64,000 bases of DNA from Pogonophryne albipinna. Taxonomy: Eukaryota > Chordata > Actinopteri > Perciformes > Artedidraconidae. The notes beneath the pieces were generated by a model that saw nothing but the letters and a program-made list of their open reading frames with translations, was not told where the DNA came from and searched no databases. Shown here piece by piece: positions 54,101 to 64,000 of the stretch. The position numbers were made by a program, and so were the translations under genes. Position 1 is the first letter of the stretch, and each line of letters opens with the position of its first letter. Where the stretch lies: contig CM053243.1 in the NCBI GenBank assembly GCA_028583405.1, positions 36,828,281 to 36,892,280 on the forward strand, written 5' to 3'.

Positions 54101-57100
54101 TTGGGAGAAGACCTCTTCTGACGTCTCCACTGCCCTAAACCCCTTTCAAAGATGTCCTCCCTAGTGACACTAACATTAAAGAGTGTGTTGTGTCCACTCG
54201 TCCACTAAGTGTTTCGATGGCTTCAGCAAGACTTGAAGGAAACAATTAGAAGTTGATTAGACAACGGATCCAAAACGTTTTTCCCTTAAGAGACCCCTTT
54301 TGTATAATTGAGTAAACTGACGGACCCCTGACTGATGTAAAGTGGCCTCCTTTTTAAATGATATTAAAGGCATAACAATAACAATGCAGAGCAACTGATG
54401 AACGGTACAATTAACACAAATAGTGAACACAATAACTGCAGAACGTTTTTTGTTTAAAATAAGCAATTACAGGTACATTTTAAGCATATTACCTTTTCTC
54501 TCGCCCGGTCAGTTCTTCACTGGCATGTTCTTCCAAATCGATAATTTGTGTCGACTGCAATGTACTGATGAGGGGAAAATATTTCAATGGGGCATGCCTT
54601 AATCATGGTTTACAATTTCTAACACTGCAAGAAAAAGTATATAAAGAATGTGCATAATAGGAGAAAAAAACCTTTCTTTACAAGTGCTGGCATGTATTTC
54701 AACAAAATACTCTGGAAATAACTCTGAGCACAATGGACAGGCCACCTTTAAAAATACAGAAAAGCAGAGCAAATATTCAAGTGAATTACTGAGACGCAGA
54801 AACCTTCATCATCTGCAATAATATAATTGATAAATAATTCACAGATTTTACCTTAATATCGATTTTAGAACAGGAGGTCCTACACGGGAGCACACTTGGA
54901 GAAGCCTATAAAAAATGTAGAAAGACTGCCAATTAATGACACATACAATGAAGATTGTTTAGAAACAAACACCTACAATATTAGTGAGCTACATTCCCAG
55001 GATTGCTTGTAGCTGGAGACTAATCTAAATCTGGGTCCAGATCCTGAAAATCGTAACCAGTTAAAAAAAGCTGTCGATTCAGTATGACAATGATCCTGCA
55101 TAGTTATTTGTGGAATAACATTACCGGTTCCAGATCCATGCGGTCAGAACAGCTGCTTGGTTCACACTCTTGTGCGTGTAAAGCCAACAGCTGGACAGGC
55201 ATGCTTAGATGACACATGGCACATCTGGCTTTTGGCATATTTTCGAACTCCTTCGATGAGTAGGGCAAGGGGGAGGTGTCTAAAGTGTCCTGGATGGGCA
55301 TTATATAGAGACAGCCTTTTCCCCCTAAAGCTTTGGCAAGGTAGGCCCCCGTGTAACCCTCTGCCTCAGGTACCAAAACACTTAATTTCCGCTGGCCTGA
55401 TCCTCCTATGTGGGAATGTGTACAAACAAGTGGATGTTATTTAATGCACAGAATGTTCTAGGGGAGGCAGTTGATTTTAACAAGATGCACACTTGCAGTG
55501 TTAGGCTTTCTCATGGATTGCTAAAAACAAGAGGGTAGTAAATATGCTAACCATCAAGGGCATAGATGAGCTATTATAAGAGCAGCTATTGTAGGAGAAG
55601 ATAGAGTATAAATAGGATTTAACTGCAGAAATACTAGACCACAGTTGAATTTAATAAGGGAGATTTTTATCTTACCAGCAGCTTTATGTAGCATCCAGGC
55701 CCCATCCAATGGTACCATTTTCGAGTATGATTCCATAAGTATATATGATATCTATGTGGGAAGAGCAAAACAAGTGTGCAGTTAGAACTATAACCCTCCA
55801 CACATGTCACCTCTGTTGAAGCTGATTTGTGACCAGTAGTACTTCAGTGGATTGGGAAACTACAGTAATGCATACAAAATTGCCCCAAATTGGGATCAAT
55901 AAAGTGCTTCTTATATTATCTTGACTCCTTTCCTTATTATTTTTTTCCATCTTACCTGGGGACGTGGTCAGCATTTTCGGGGATATTGAGAGTCCTCCTG
56001 CCAAGTCCAGCCTGCAGAAGGACCATTTCATCCGATGAATTTGGTGTTCTTTCTGTGCACTTATTGAGCAGAAAGAACTGGATTGGGGTTGACCTAAGAG
56101 CCCTTCTTTTGGGAGGTGGGGTATAGCTTTTACCAGATTTGAATAGGCCGGGGAAAGCCCTGAGGAGTTGAAAACAATGTGTAAGAGAGGCATTTAAGAA
56201 GCTGTTATACAATATAATCATTCTGAATCTAAACAATCTGAAGAGCGGTAATTTCTATTAAAAAATACCCTGAATTATAGTCAATTGCCGAGTTATTACA
56301 ATGACAATTCAGTTCAGAACAATCTTTATTCCTAACGGATCCAAACCTGGCCATATTTTTATCCACTGTATTTCCTGCTGTAGAAGGAAAGCCAGGGGTC
56401 CTTTGTTGCTGCTGCCCCTGGACTGCCTGACGCTGCCTTGTCCCAGCCTGCTGCCTGTTGCCAAGAGCAGACTGCTGCTGTCCCTGTATAGTAGGCTGTC
56501 TGTTGCCCACCTCCACCTGCTCTCCCTGAACCTGTACTTCATCTGTGAACACAATTTAAAGATGTCTATGATTCCATAGAATCTAAATAAACTGAGTCCT
56601 AAATACGTAAAGTAGTTAGAATATATAAAGGCTTCATTAATTAAACATTACCCAGATAGTCACAAGCCCTGAAAATAAATAGAAGAAGAACAAGAAGAAG
56701 ATGAACCTTTAATTATCCCCCATGGGGAAATTCAGTTTTTCACTCTGGTTTTAATATGGGTTGGTAAACTGTCACTGAAACACCTCGGCGTGCTTCCGCC
56801 GGCCAAAACTGCAGCTGCAATTCTTTGTAAACGACTGACCATTAGATGAATCTGTGAAGACAAGTGATCTCCCCCTAGTTTCACTTACGATTTTGAGAAG
56901 TTGGTTCAGCCAAGGCACTTCTCAGCAAGTCAACAACACGCCTGGCAGCATTTTTGTAACTCTATCTGTTAAAACAGACACAAACAAGAAATAGTCAAAT
57001 TGATTGTCACAATCACAGTGCAAAGACATGTCGTCTTGTTTATCCAGATCTGCTAACAGTTAACTTTAGCTAACTTGTATTATTGCAAGCAGACAGCTGT

Positions 57101-57206
57101 GTCACTTTCTTCTTATACGTAAATAATGCAATGTCAATATCAAGATAAAATGATAGTTATGTTAAACCGGTAGTTTTTTTGTACGTACCTCCTTGTCGTC
57201 AGCCAT
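51197..57206 (-). pseudogene. Zinc-finger/HECT E3 ligase-like companion gene, decaying
   Basis: Exons are readable on the minus strand: 57206-57189 (MADDKE), 56961-56889, 56542-56347 (Gln-rich), 56159-55956, about 55750-55672, 55405-55125, about 54900-54850, about 54745-54680, about 54560-54490, about 54226-54030, about 53845-53747, 53655-53494, 53335-53232, 53073-52929, 52035-51909 and 51603-51197. Two C2HC modules (CAMC-H-C near 55.2 kb, CPLC-H-C near 54.74 kb) resemble UBZ-type fingers. The rest is a HECT-type domain whose C-lobe contains NACSNSITFP, where the Cys would be the ubiquitin-accepting residue. It resembles the multicopy fish proteins annotated as G2/M-phase-specific E3-like. 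Reading-frame breaks occur near 54190, 53790 and 53615, and a phase conflict near 55750, so this copy cannot make a full protein. A 17-bp microexon (56668-56652) would shift the frame and is probably skipped. Confidence 0.8.
52300..52380 (+). repeat. Retroposon-tail-like fragment
   Basis: gaatgccatgcatgaaaggtgctatataaat is the same LINE/SINE tail type as at 4982-5028. It lies in an intron of the HECT-like gene. Confidence 0.5.
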
Positions 57207-57253
57207 TCTTCTTCTGCGGGGCTTTCCCGCTCCGATATCACTCTTCATTTGAA

Positions 57254-57593
57254 AACGGCCAATCATAAAAGAGGAGGGGTGTAACCAATTAGATTTGGCG
57301 TTACTGGGACACGGTACGCCCACTTCCTAATATTTCTCCCGCGCGCGAGAGCAGGCCAGAGTTTTCACGAGCAGAAGAGCAGGAATTGCTCGCGAGAGCG
57401 CAGGAGACCAAGGAGAGCTCATGTAGATGCTGCACATGCTCAAGGCATGTTTCTCCCCTGCAGGCTTCAATATTGCTCTCGCGCGAGTGCCGTTTTAGTG
57501 CTCGCGAAAATAATATACGTCCGCGGCTGCTTGACTTGTGCTCGCGTGGATCTCATATGCCCTCGCGATTTATGACAGAGATTTGCCGCCATA
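57254..57593 (-). repeat. Right terminal inverted repeat
   Basis: Reverse complement of 47087-47424 with scattered differences (for example cctgcagg against cctgtagg, and single-base length changes near the inner end). It ends 48 bp before the ATG of the HECT-like gene, mirroring the left side. Confidence 0.95.
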
Positions 57594-57599
57594 CTAGCT
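57594..57599. other. Target site duplication, right copy (CTAGCT)
   Basis: Exact match to 47081-47086. Confidence 0.93.
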
Positions 57600-58560
57600 C
57601 CCTTATTACTTATCCTAGGTGCACGTCCAACACATCGTTTATGATCATAAGGAGACACAGAATCTAACGGTGCCCACCTCAACACTGAAAGATACAAACT
57701 CGCGACATTATCAACAAAAACGTACATCAAAACAAGTGGCGCTAGGTAGCCCACAACGCTAACATGGCTTACCTTCGTCTTTGTCTGGTCTAAACTGGTA
57801 TTCAATGGCATTACAACGATAAAAACGATGGTGTAGTTAATCCATAGGTTAATCCAATGTGACTGCGTCCCCTTTGAAATTTTCTGATAATCCATAAGCA
57901 ATAAAACAGTTTTTCCGTTGCTTGATATCAGAGCAGGGATATTTCTCCCCTCTGCTGCAAGCAGAGACGCTACATTTTTTTTTTAACATGAGTGTGTGCG
58001 GGACGATTTCCCTTGGATTCTATTGGCTCTAACGGTCAGGAAGAGATGTCACATGTCAAAATCGAAGAAGGGGGGCCAGAGATAAGGAAAATCCACCCAA
58101 ATGGCCCCAGAAGAGTTTTTTTGTTGCTAAATCTGTCTAAAAAGGTCAAATATCACTTGTTTTGCATCAATCTTGATACAGGGTACTTATTATATGTTGT
58201 ACTTTGGATTCCTAAAGCTTTTAGTCTACTAACCCATCATCCAAGGTTAGTTTTCACTATAAGTACAAAATATCTTTTGGACGGACAATATAATTTACAG
58301 TTTTTTACCATGTTCAATCTGAATTTTCTTTAAAATAAAAAACATCTATATTGATTCTGACTTTTCTACATCCAACTCACAGGTTTATCGTTACTTTGAG
58401 AAAAAAGATTATTAATTTAACCCTTTTAGAAGGGAAGATATATGGTTCTGGGAATGTCATTTTCGAGCCTAAAACCTGAAAAACAGGCTTGGGGCCTAAC
58501 AGGTTAATAACATTTAGCTGATCTTATATATTTTTGATATACAACCGTCACATCAGTAAT
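57600..58560. other. Intergenic sequence right of the large transposon
   Basis: No gene is recognised; the 113-codon frame at 57992 has no known motif. A gaaaaacaggcttgggg phrase before gcctaacaggttaa (about 58479-58506) looks like a transposon end, but I cannot delimit a family. Confidence 0.35.
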
Positions 58561-58569
58561 GCTTGTATG

Positions 58570-58822
58570 TTCATATAAAAAGGCATTGTAAAAGTTTATC
58601 GAGGGAGATAGAACATTTTTTTTTGCTAATACAATATAGATTAATTTAAATTGTTACGATTAGTAATGCTTGATTCATCAGAGATTACATATGTTTCAGG
58701 GCTCAAGTTAAACTCCCTGGCTATAGCTACACATACAGGTTTTAGTTTATTTTGACTTGATGTATGGTATTGTATGTATATAATTCTTGGTGTCTTTAAT
58801 GTTGTTTCCAAATTCAATAATC
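58570..58822. repeat. Block shared with 45655-45912
   Basis: See the partner copy. This one has small deletions (for example gtttagtttag reduced to gtttag) and the hAT-like right end is missing, so it is the more degraded copy. Confidence 0.9.
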
Positions 58823-59347
58823 ATAGCTTTTATTATAATATATATTACAATATATACATTAATGTACGAGTATTAATGTGAACAGATTTATTTCAGTTCA
58901 GTGGACTCATCACAACTATAATGCTTACAGCCTTTGGACATATTTCAGTAGCAGATGATACATGTAATAAATAGAGTGTTTGTCTAAGCCCATAGGGTTG
59001 ACTTTACCATTCAATGTCATCACAGCAAACAATATGTTTCTCTTACTGCAGAAAACTAGCTGTCCAGATAGTTGTTTAATATACCTACCTAGTGGGTACG
59101 CACCCATCTTTGTATAACCAGCAGCATAACATACATGTCGAACTATTCCTTTAAAAGGACATACTACAACAATAAAATGTGTGCTTTCCTTACCTGCAGT
59201 AACCTTGAATAACAGTGGTATTCATCACTAAATCTTCTGAATGTTGCCTTTAGAAATGTAATTTGTTATCATGGATAAAATCCTCTCCCACAGTGCATGT
59301 GATGTTTTATATTTATATTTATATTTCTATATGATGCTATATATACA

Positions 59348-59794
59348 TGTGACGAAGGTAACTTCGTCACTGTGGACTGACGGCTTCGGGCCTTGTAACA
59401 TTGCACATGTGGTTTGGTTTGGGGGTGTTCCCCAAACCCGTTTTGTCTGTTGCTCCTGATTGTGTTCACCTGGTGCCCTGTGTTGTCTCCTCCCCCCCAC
59501 CTGTGTCTAATTGCTCCCCCCCCACCTGTGTCTAATTGCTGATTAGTGTGTGGGTATTTAGGCTCTGTTTCCCTGTCTGTGTGGGTGGTAGTGTGTGTGA
59601 GATCCTGGTGACTGGTGACTGGTGACTGGTGACTGGTGACTGGTGACTGGTGACTGGTGACTGGTGACTGTGCTCACGTGAACAGCAGATTGAGGCTGTG
59701 TCATATGTTTGTGAGTAATAAATGCCCACACCGGGTTGTATTTTGGACGTTCTGCCTCCTTGCTTGGTCGGGCCGCTCAACGGTCAGCTTCACA
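59348..59794 (+). mobile_element. Solo LTR
   Basis: The 447-bp block starts TGTGACGAAGG and ends CAGCTTCACA, i.e. TG...CA, with 5-bp flanks ataca and atacg (4 of 5 identical). It begins with a small hairpin (gtgacgaag / cttcgtcac). It has C-rich repeats (ccccccacctgtgtctaatt, twice), a TATA-like gggtatttaggctc, and an AATAAA near 59719 in the order promoter, signal, end. No internal retroelement sequence follows, so it is read as a solo LTR left by recombination. Confidence 0.7.
59605..59669. repeat. Heptamer tandem repeat (CTGGTGA)n, about 9 units
   Basis: Perfect 7-bp tandem units inside the solo LTR. Confidence 0.95.
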
Positions 59795-59799
59795 ATACG

Positions 59800-61674
59800 C
59801 TTTCTGAGAAATCTATTGAAAAACAGTTTATATATAAAATAACCACATTGACCAGAATGTCGGTTTCACTTGTTATGATCTTTCCCACCTATATAAAACT
59901 GAAGCAATTTATTGAGTAGTTGAGAGAGCAGGAATAAACCACACCAAACTTGTTAATTTCAAACATTTCATTATTTTCTCCACATTAACTTCGAAACAAC
60001 CTCATAAACCAAAGAGTAAGAAAGAGCATGCTCGGGCATGCAATGATGTCACAACATGATGATGCCACTGGGTGCGAAGTATAAAACATACAGTAGCAGA
60101 GAGTTTCTTTTTATATCATTCATAAACTCGGGACGTTTCGGTAATCCACTGAGAGTTTAAAAGCTAGCGTTTATTTTACACTGCTCTCCATGTCTCGTGT
60201 AGCCTTGTGTTGCTGGATTAAAAGAGACGAGAGGGAGAAACTCACAAACCGACACCAGATTGAGCAGGCTGAACAAACATGCTGAAAAAAATCTCATCCG
60301 GCCCAAAGAGTGTCTGGAAATGACACCGTAGAAACCCCATTTTCCCTTTTGAGTGGTCCGAAAAGGGGGACTGGGAGAGAGACAAAACAGTGCATGCCAT
60401 TTCAGGGTGAAAGGGAAGTTTTGTGTTTGTGTGTGTGTGAGTGTGTGTTGGGCAGGAAAGGGGGTTTGGTGGGGGTCACCTTTTTTTAATGTTGAAGTTC
60501 TTCGTCTCCTCTTAGCCTGGGTGTTTAATTATCTCGGGTCGGGGTTTTTCTTTTCAAATTAATTTGAGACGGAAATGAATAAATACGAGGCACTCAGCAT
60601 TCTCTCTGTCTTGCAAACTGCAAAAAAGTAACAAACTTGAATAATAATGACACATACACATATATAGTAGAATTAGTGGTTATAACATAACAGTCTCAAG
60701 GCTGTACAAAGGGCCTGAGCCCTCCTCAGTATGTCAGCAGTTTAATGTGTATGTGTTGTGTTTTTCTTTTGCGTGCGAATATGTTTCACTTAACAATAAA
60801 TTCAGGAAGTTCCTCGAAGTTTAGACTCTTGGGTCTTGGAGTGTGTTGGTCGCTGATGAATCTGGTTCGGTCAGATTCTGTACTTTTGATTGGACGCAAG
60901 GTGGCGTTGGCGGCTGACTTTCCAAATCTGCCGCCATACGTGATGGAGTGCATACGAATGAGGACAGAACAGTGATGTTAAAGGGATATAAAATGCACTT
61001 TTAAAACCCCACACAGCCTCATGCAATGGTTGTGTGTGCAGTTCGTAGTGGAAAAAGGAAAAGAAGAATGACGGAGCCCTTTAAAATGGATCTACTCTTG
61101 CAGCATAGTTCTGTATGTAGCGCATAGTGCGAATAAGGGGTAGAGACTGGTGGATGGGGGCCAAAAGGGGAAAGGGTTTAAAGGCAAAAGGGGTAATTGT
61201 CTGTGGGGTTTAGGATGATGTGTGTTTCATGCTTTTGGTTAGCATGTTTCTCATGATAACCTAGGAAACAAGGGTTGCTATATTCTTGTCTAGAGTCATG
61301 GAAAAATGGGCAAAACTGCCTGTGCCATCTCCAGTCCATGTAGCAGGAGCTGATGGACATCCGTGCATGTGTGTCCCAATACACCACGCTAGTTTAAAGC
61401 TGCACTCTTCCTTTTTTCTAAATAAACTTTCTTACTTTCTTTTTCTATGGTTGCAAGCTCAAAATAAGCATTCGAAAAGGAACGGTGCTTTCAGAGGAAC
61501 TGAAACGGGCTTCAACAGAGGTGAAAAAACCGGAAGCAACAATAGAAAGGCTCTGCTGTGTCCGTCACTCGGGCTGCGGGCTCCAGTCGAATAGGCAGCA
61601 TGTCCATCTCAGCAAGTAATAATATAATATACCGTAGTTATCAATAAGTCTTAGTAGATCATACCTGTATAAGC
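59800..61674 (-). other. Junctophilin 3' UTR and flanking sequence
   Basis: Downstream of the junctophilin stop on the minus strand. No coding exon is seen on either strand. Segments near 60730-61000 and 61250-61600 have unusually even base composition compared with the flanks and may be conserved UTR. The polyadenylation site was not identified. Confidence 0.4.
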
Positions 61675-63574
61675 TTAAATAAAGAAGTGAATGAAAAGAA
61701 TGGCTACTCCAATATTGAGTAAAATGACCATAACCACCAGAATAGAGCTGGAGCCCTAAAAGACAAGAGGGGAGAAAAGAAGAAAGAGTTTAGTTGCATG
61801 AATTCAAAAAAACAGAAAATGACACAGTTTTTGCAACCAAAACCGCCGTTTAAATTAAATGGTTAAAAAACCGCCGCACTTCATGGGGGCTTTGGAAAAA
61901 CAGCTCTAAATTCGACCTATGCCCATGAGCCTAAGCCACCATTGCTATGGACAAGAAGTCTCTCTTGATTCTAACAAACTCAACATGTTTGTGTGGAAGA
62001 AAAAATATTACGTCAAAGTCGATGAATTCAACAAAATTGATTCTGAGATCAAAATGTTCAAATCATACACATTGTGGCTATAAGCATAACTAATACTGAA
62101 TAAAGAAATGTCACAATTTATATTGTCTATTCTTAGCAAGAATAGAACAAATGGTGCCTGGATGTTATTAAGTACTGACTGTTGCATTACTCACATTTTT
62201 TTTATGAATGCACAAAAATGTAATTGTTCTAAAGGAAAAGTTATATATTTATGAAATACATAATTATTTGCTCCATCAGCATTTGTCGAGTTATTTATTA
62301 ATAATGATTCAAAGCTAAACTTTGATTGTGATGACTCACTGAGTTTGATTTGAGGGTGAGGTGCTCTCCTTCCTGCTCCAGAGTGATGGGCTGAGACTTG
62401 AGGGGTGGGGAGAGGGTGAGGTCCCTGTGCAGCGGCCACTCCTCCAGCTCTGCCCCCACATTCAGGTTGTCCAGCATCTGTACAGAGTCCATGGATCCCT
62501 CTCTGACCGGCCGAAGGCCCCGGGAACGCAACCTGTTGTGTTTTGAGGCCGGGGACTCTGCTCCCAGCACCCGAGACTTCTGCGAGTCCGGGCACTGGAG
62601 CCTCATGTCAACCGTATAGTCATTGATCCTCTCCTCGTCCTGTTCTGTAAGGCGCGAGTGGGCCGGGCTCCACCTAAGGGTGCTTTCAGCAGTCCAGCCC
62701 CCGGTGAGGCCATCTAGCCTTTGGTCGATTACAGCATGCTCGCTAAGCTTGTGGTTGGAAGGGTTGTGCTGCTTTGGATGGTGGTTGGAGTAGACATGCT
62801 CTCGAGGGTTGTAACTAGAAGAGACGTGGTCCTTTGCATTGTGATTTGAGGAGATATAATCTTGGGACTTGTGATTGGAAGAAGCATGCTCAGAAGTCTT
62901 GTGATTGGAAATGTTATGTTCCAAGGCCTTGTGATTGGATAAAATGTGCACCTGCGGCTTGTAGTTGGAAGAGGCATGCTCGCAGGCCTTGTGATTGGTG
63001 GAAGAATGATCCCATGTTTTATGATTGGACGACGAGTACTCCCTCGACTTGTGATTGGAAGAGGCTTGCTTGGAGGGCTTTTGGTTGGAGTGCTCCCACG
63101 CTCTGTAGGAGGAGGCATGCTCCCGGGACTTGTGATTGGATTTCTCCCGCGGTTTGTGGTTGGACATTGGGGCTTGCTCATGGCCGTTGATTTGGCCCTC
63201 CTGCTCCTCCAGGAGGGAGGGTGTGGTGGAGCGGCTGCTGCCTCCACGATCTGGATACATGTCATCAGTCCAATTGTTAGCCCCGCCCCTTGGCAGATCC
63301 ATGCCCCGCCCCTCCACCAGCACCTGGATCTCAGCCCCGCCCTGATCGTCCACGGCGCTCTGGCGCATAAAGCAAGCATTTCTGGGGCGATGGGCGTGTT
63401 TGCCAGGGCTGTGGGGGGGCGAGGTGGGCACGCTCAGCACGGGGCTGAGATCAGGTGTTATTACAGGCGGCGTGGTGTCCGGCGTGCACAGCTCCGGACT
63501 GTCTGTTCCCGTGGAGATCACCTCATGATCTTTGTCCTTGGCGTCCTGGTGCTTGGGCCTCTGACATTCGAGCC
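61675..63574 (-). CDS. jph3: Junctophilin, last two coding exons (5' part outside window)
   Basis: Exons 63574-62340 (1235 bp) and 61755-61675 (81 bp) have good splice sites and matching phase, giving the last 437 residues. The short final exon encodes GSSSILVVMVILLNIGVAIL and a final FIHFFI: the C-terminal single membrane anchor of junctophilins, which sits in the ER/SR membrane while N-terminal MORN repeats bind the plasma membrane. The MORN part must lie beyond 64000. The long exon is the divergent cytosolic region with a conserved ACFMRQSAVDDQGGAEIQVL block and about 15 copies of a 10-residue SNHKxxEHxS repeat (62735-63170). JPH3, on human 16q, is the best paralogue by tail sequence and synteny; jph1, jph2 or jph4 cannot be excluded without the MORN half. 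Confidence 0.82.
62735..63170 (-). repeat. 30-bp coding minisatellite in junctophilin
   Basis: About 15 imperfect in-frame 30-bp units, each with a ttgtgattggaag-like core on the plus strand, encode SNHK-type decapeptides. No frameshift occurs in the array. Confidence 0.93.
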
Positions 63575-63935
63575 CTGCGAAAACAGTTGGAGAATAACAC
63601 CAGTGAAGTGATTTGGCACCAATCCACGCCAAGTCCATCAGTGTGTATGGTGTGAGTGTGTTGTGCTGGTGTTTGTGAGTGTTATTAGCATGCAGGGTAG
63701 CAACAAGAGAGAAAAGCTGCATACAAACTGGATCTGGTGCTGGCAGTCACTGTTGACTTAGAGGGGATTAACTAAGTGAACACACTTGAAAAAAAATGAA
63801 GCCACATAAAAGTGGGCAGAAACCTGGCAATACAATTTAAAGGATGGGAGAAAATCCAAAAGAAAAAATAATACTGTATAATTTTGAATACAATGTATCA
63901 AAAAATCTAAGATGCACAAACATAATAAAACATAA

Positions 63936-63972
63936 TGTTATTATTATTATTATATTATTATTATTATTATAT
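63936..63972. repeat. (TTA)n microsatellite
   Basis: About 12 TTA units with one interruption. Confidence 0.9.
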
Positions 63973-64000
63973 ATTTTACATAAGAACGAGTGGTAATATA

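Larger units (their letters stand above)
47087..57593. mobile_element. 10.5-kb DNA transposon, IS3EU-like, with DDE transposase and HECT companion
   Basis: Inverted repeats of about 340 bp (47087-47424 and 57254-57593) with only a few mismatches and a perfect 6-bp flanking duplication define the element exactly. Inside are two convergent spliced genes: a transposase on plus (47478-50677) and a zinc-finger/HECT protein on minus (51197-57206). AATAAA signals lie between them (plus strand about 51149-51164). The integrase-like DDE core, long inverted repeats and 6-bp duplication fit what I remember of IS3EU. Ginger elements also use integrase-like enzymes but are described with shorter duplications. 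Terminal repeat similarity and an open transposase suggest it moved recently. A hAT-like fragment lies inside near 50.8 kb. Confidence 0.92.

Noticed and set aside
56652..56668. A 17-bp microexon in the HECT-like gene
   Set aside because: Splice signals exist, but including it puts the Gln-rich exon out of frame and causes a stop. Skipping it keeps the frame.
62946..63611. 221-codon plus-strand frame opposite the junctophilin exon
   Set aside because: Shadow of the coding minisatellite and of a GC-rich coding exon. The minus frame has conserved junctophilin features and splice sites.

Overview
The window is nuclear DNA of a teleost fish. It holds multi-exon genes with GT/AG introns, long microsatellites, and dense fish-type transposon debris. 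Four conserved vertebrate genes anchor it: matcap1 (plus strand, about 20.1-26.5 kb), csnk2a2 (minus, 30.5-36.5 kb with its promoter near 38.8 kb), znf319 (minus, 41.4-44.5 kb) and the 3' end of a junctophilin, jph3-like (minus, 61.7-63.6 kb, continuing past the window end). Their human counterparts all lie on 16q, so this looks like a conserved 16q-syntenic block. The exact species cannot be read from the sequence.

Left third (1-20 kb): gene-poor and repeat-rich. It contains a non-LTR retrotransposon tail, a satellite with a 147-bp period (2.8-4.77 kb, diverged copies at 5.3-5.76 kb) whose units each carry a GTTGCCATGGCAAC-like palindrome, a decayed gammaretrovirus-like endogenous retrovirus on the minus strand (6.6-11.25 kb), and a chromodomain Ty3/gypsy element on the same strand (11.25-15.15 kb). 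The gypsy element abuts the retroviral protease and has lost gag. A THAP-domain fragment follows. At 18.27-19.37 kb a TTAA-flanked foldback element carries a small coding exon and is itself split by a second foldback element with TA flanks.

Middle (20-45 kb): the three complete housekeeping-type genes. I could assemble all coding exons of matcap1 (6 coding exons, 520 aa) and csnk2a2 (11 coding exons, 350 aa including a separate short last exon). znf319 is a single coding exon of 585 aa with upstream non-coding exons. matcap1 and csnk2a2 run tail to tail and share an 84-bp inverted duplication.

Right third (45-64 kb): the most interesting object is a 10.5-kb DNA transposon at 47087-57593. It has about 340-bp terminal inverted repeats and a perfect 6-bp target duplication (CTAGCT). 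Two convergent spliced genes lie inside it, each starting about 50 bp inside a terminal repeat with a tiny first coding exon. The plus-strand gene encodes an intact 474-aa helix-turn-helix plus DDE integrase-type transposase (D224, D281, E316; 34 residues between the last two). The minus-strand gene encodes a two-zinc-finger plus HECT-type E3 ubiquitin ligase-like protein that is breaking down through single-base frameshifts. The transposase resembles what I remember of the IS3EU superfamily. A solo LTR (59348-59794) and the jph3-like exons, with a 30-bp coding minisatellite, close the window.
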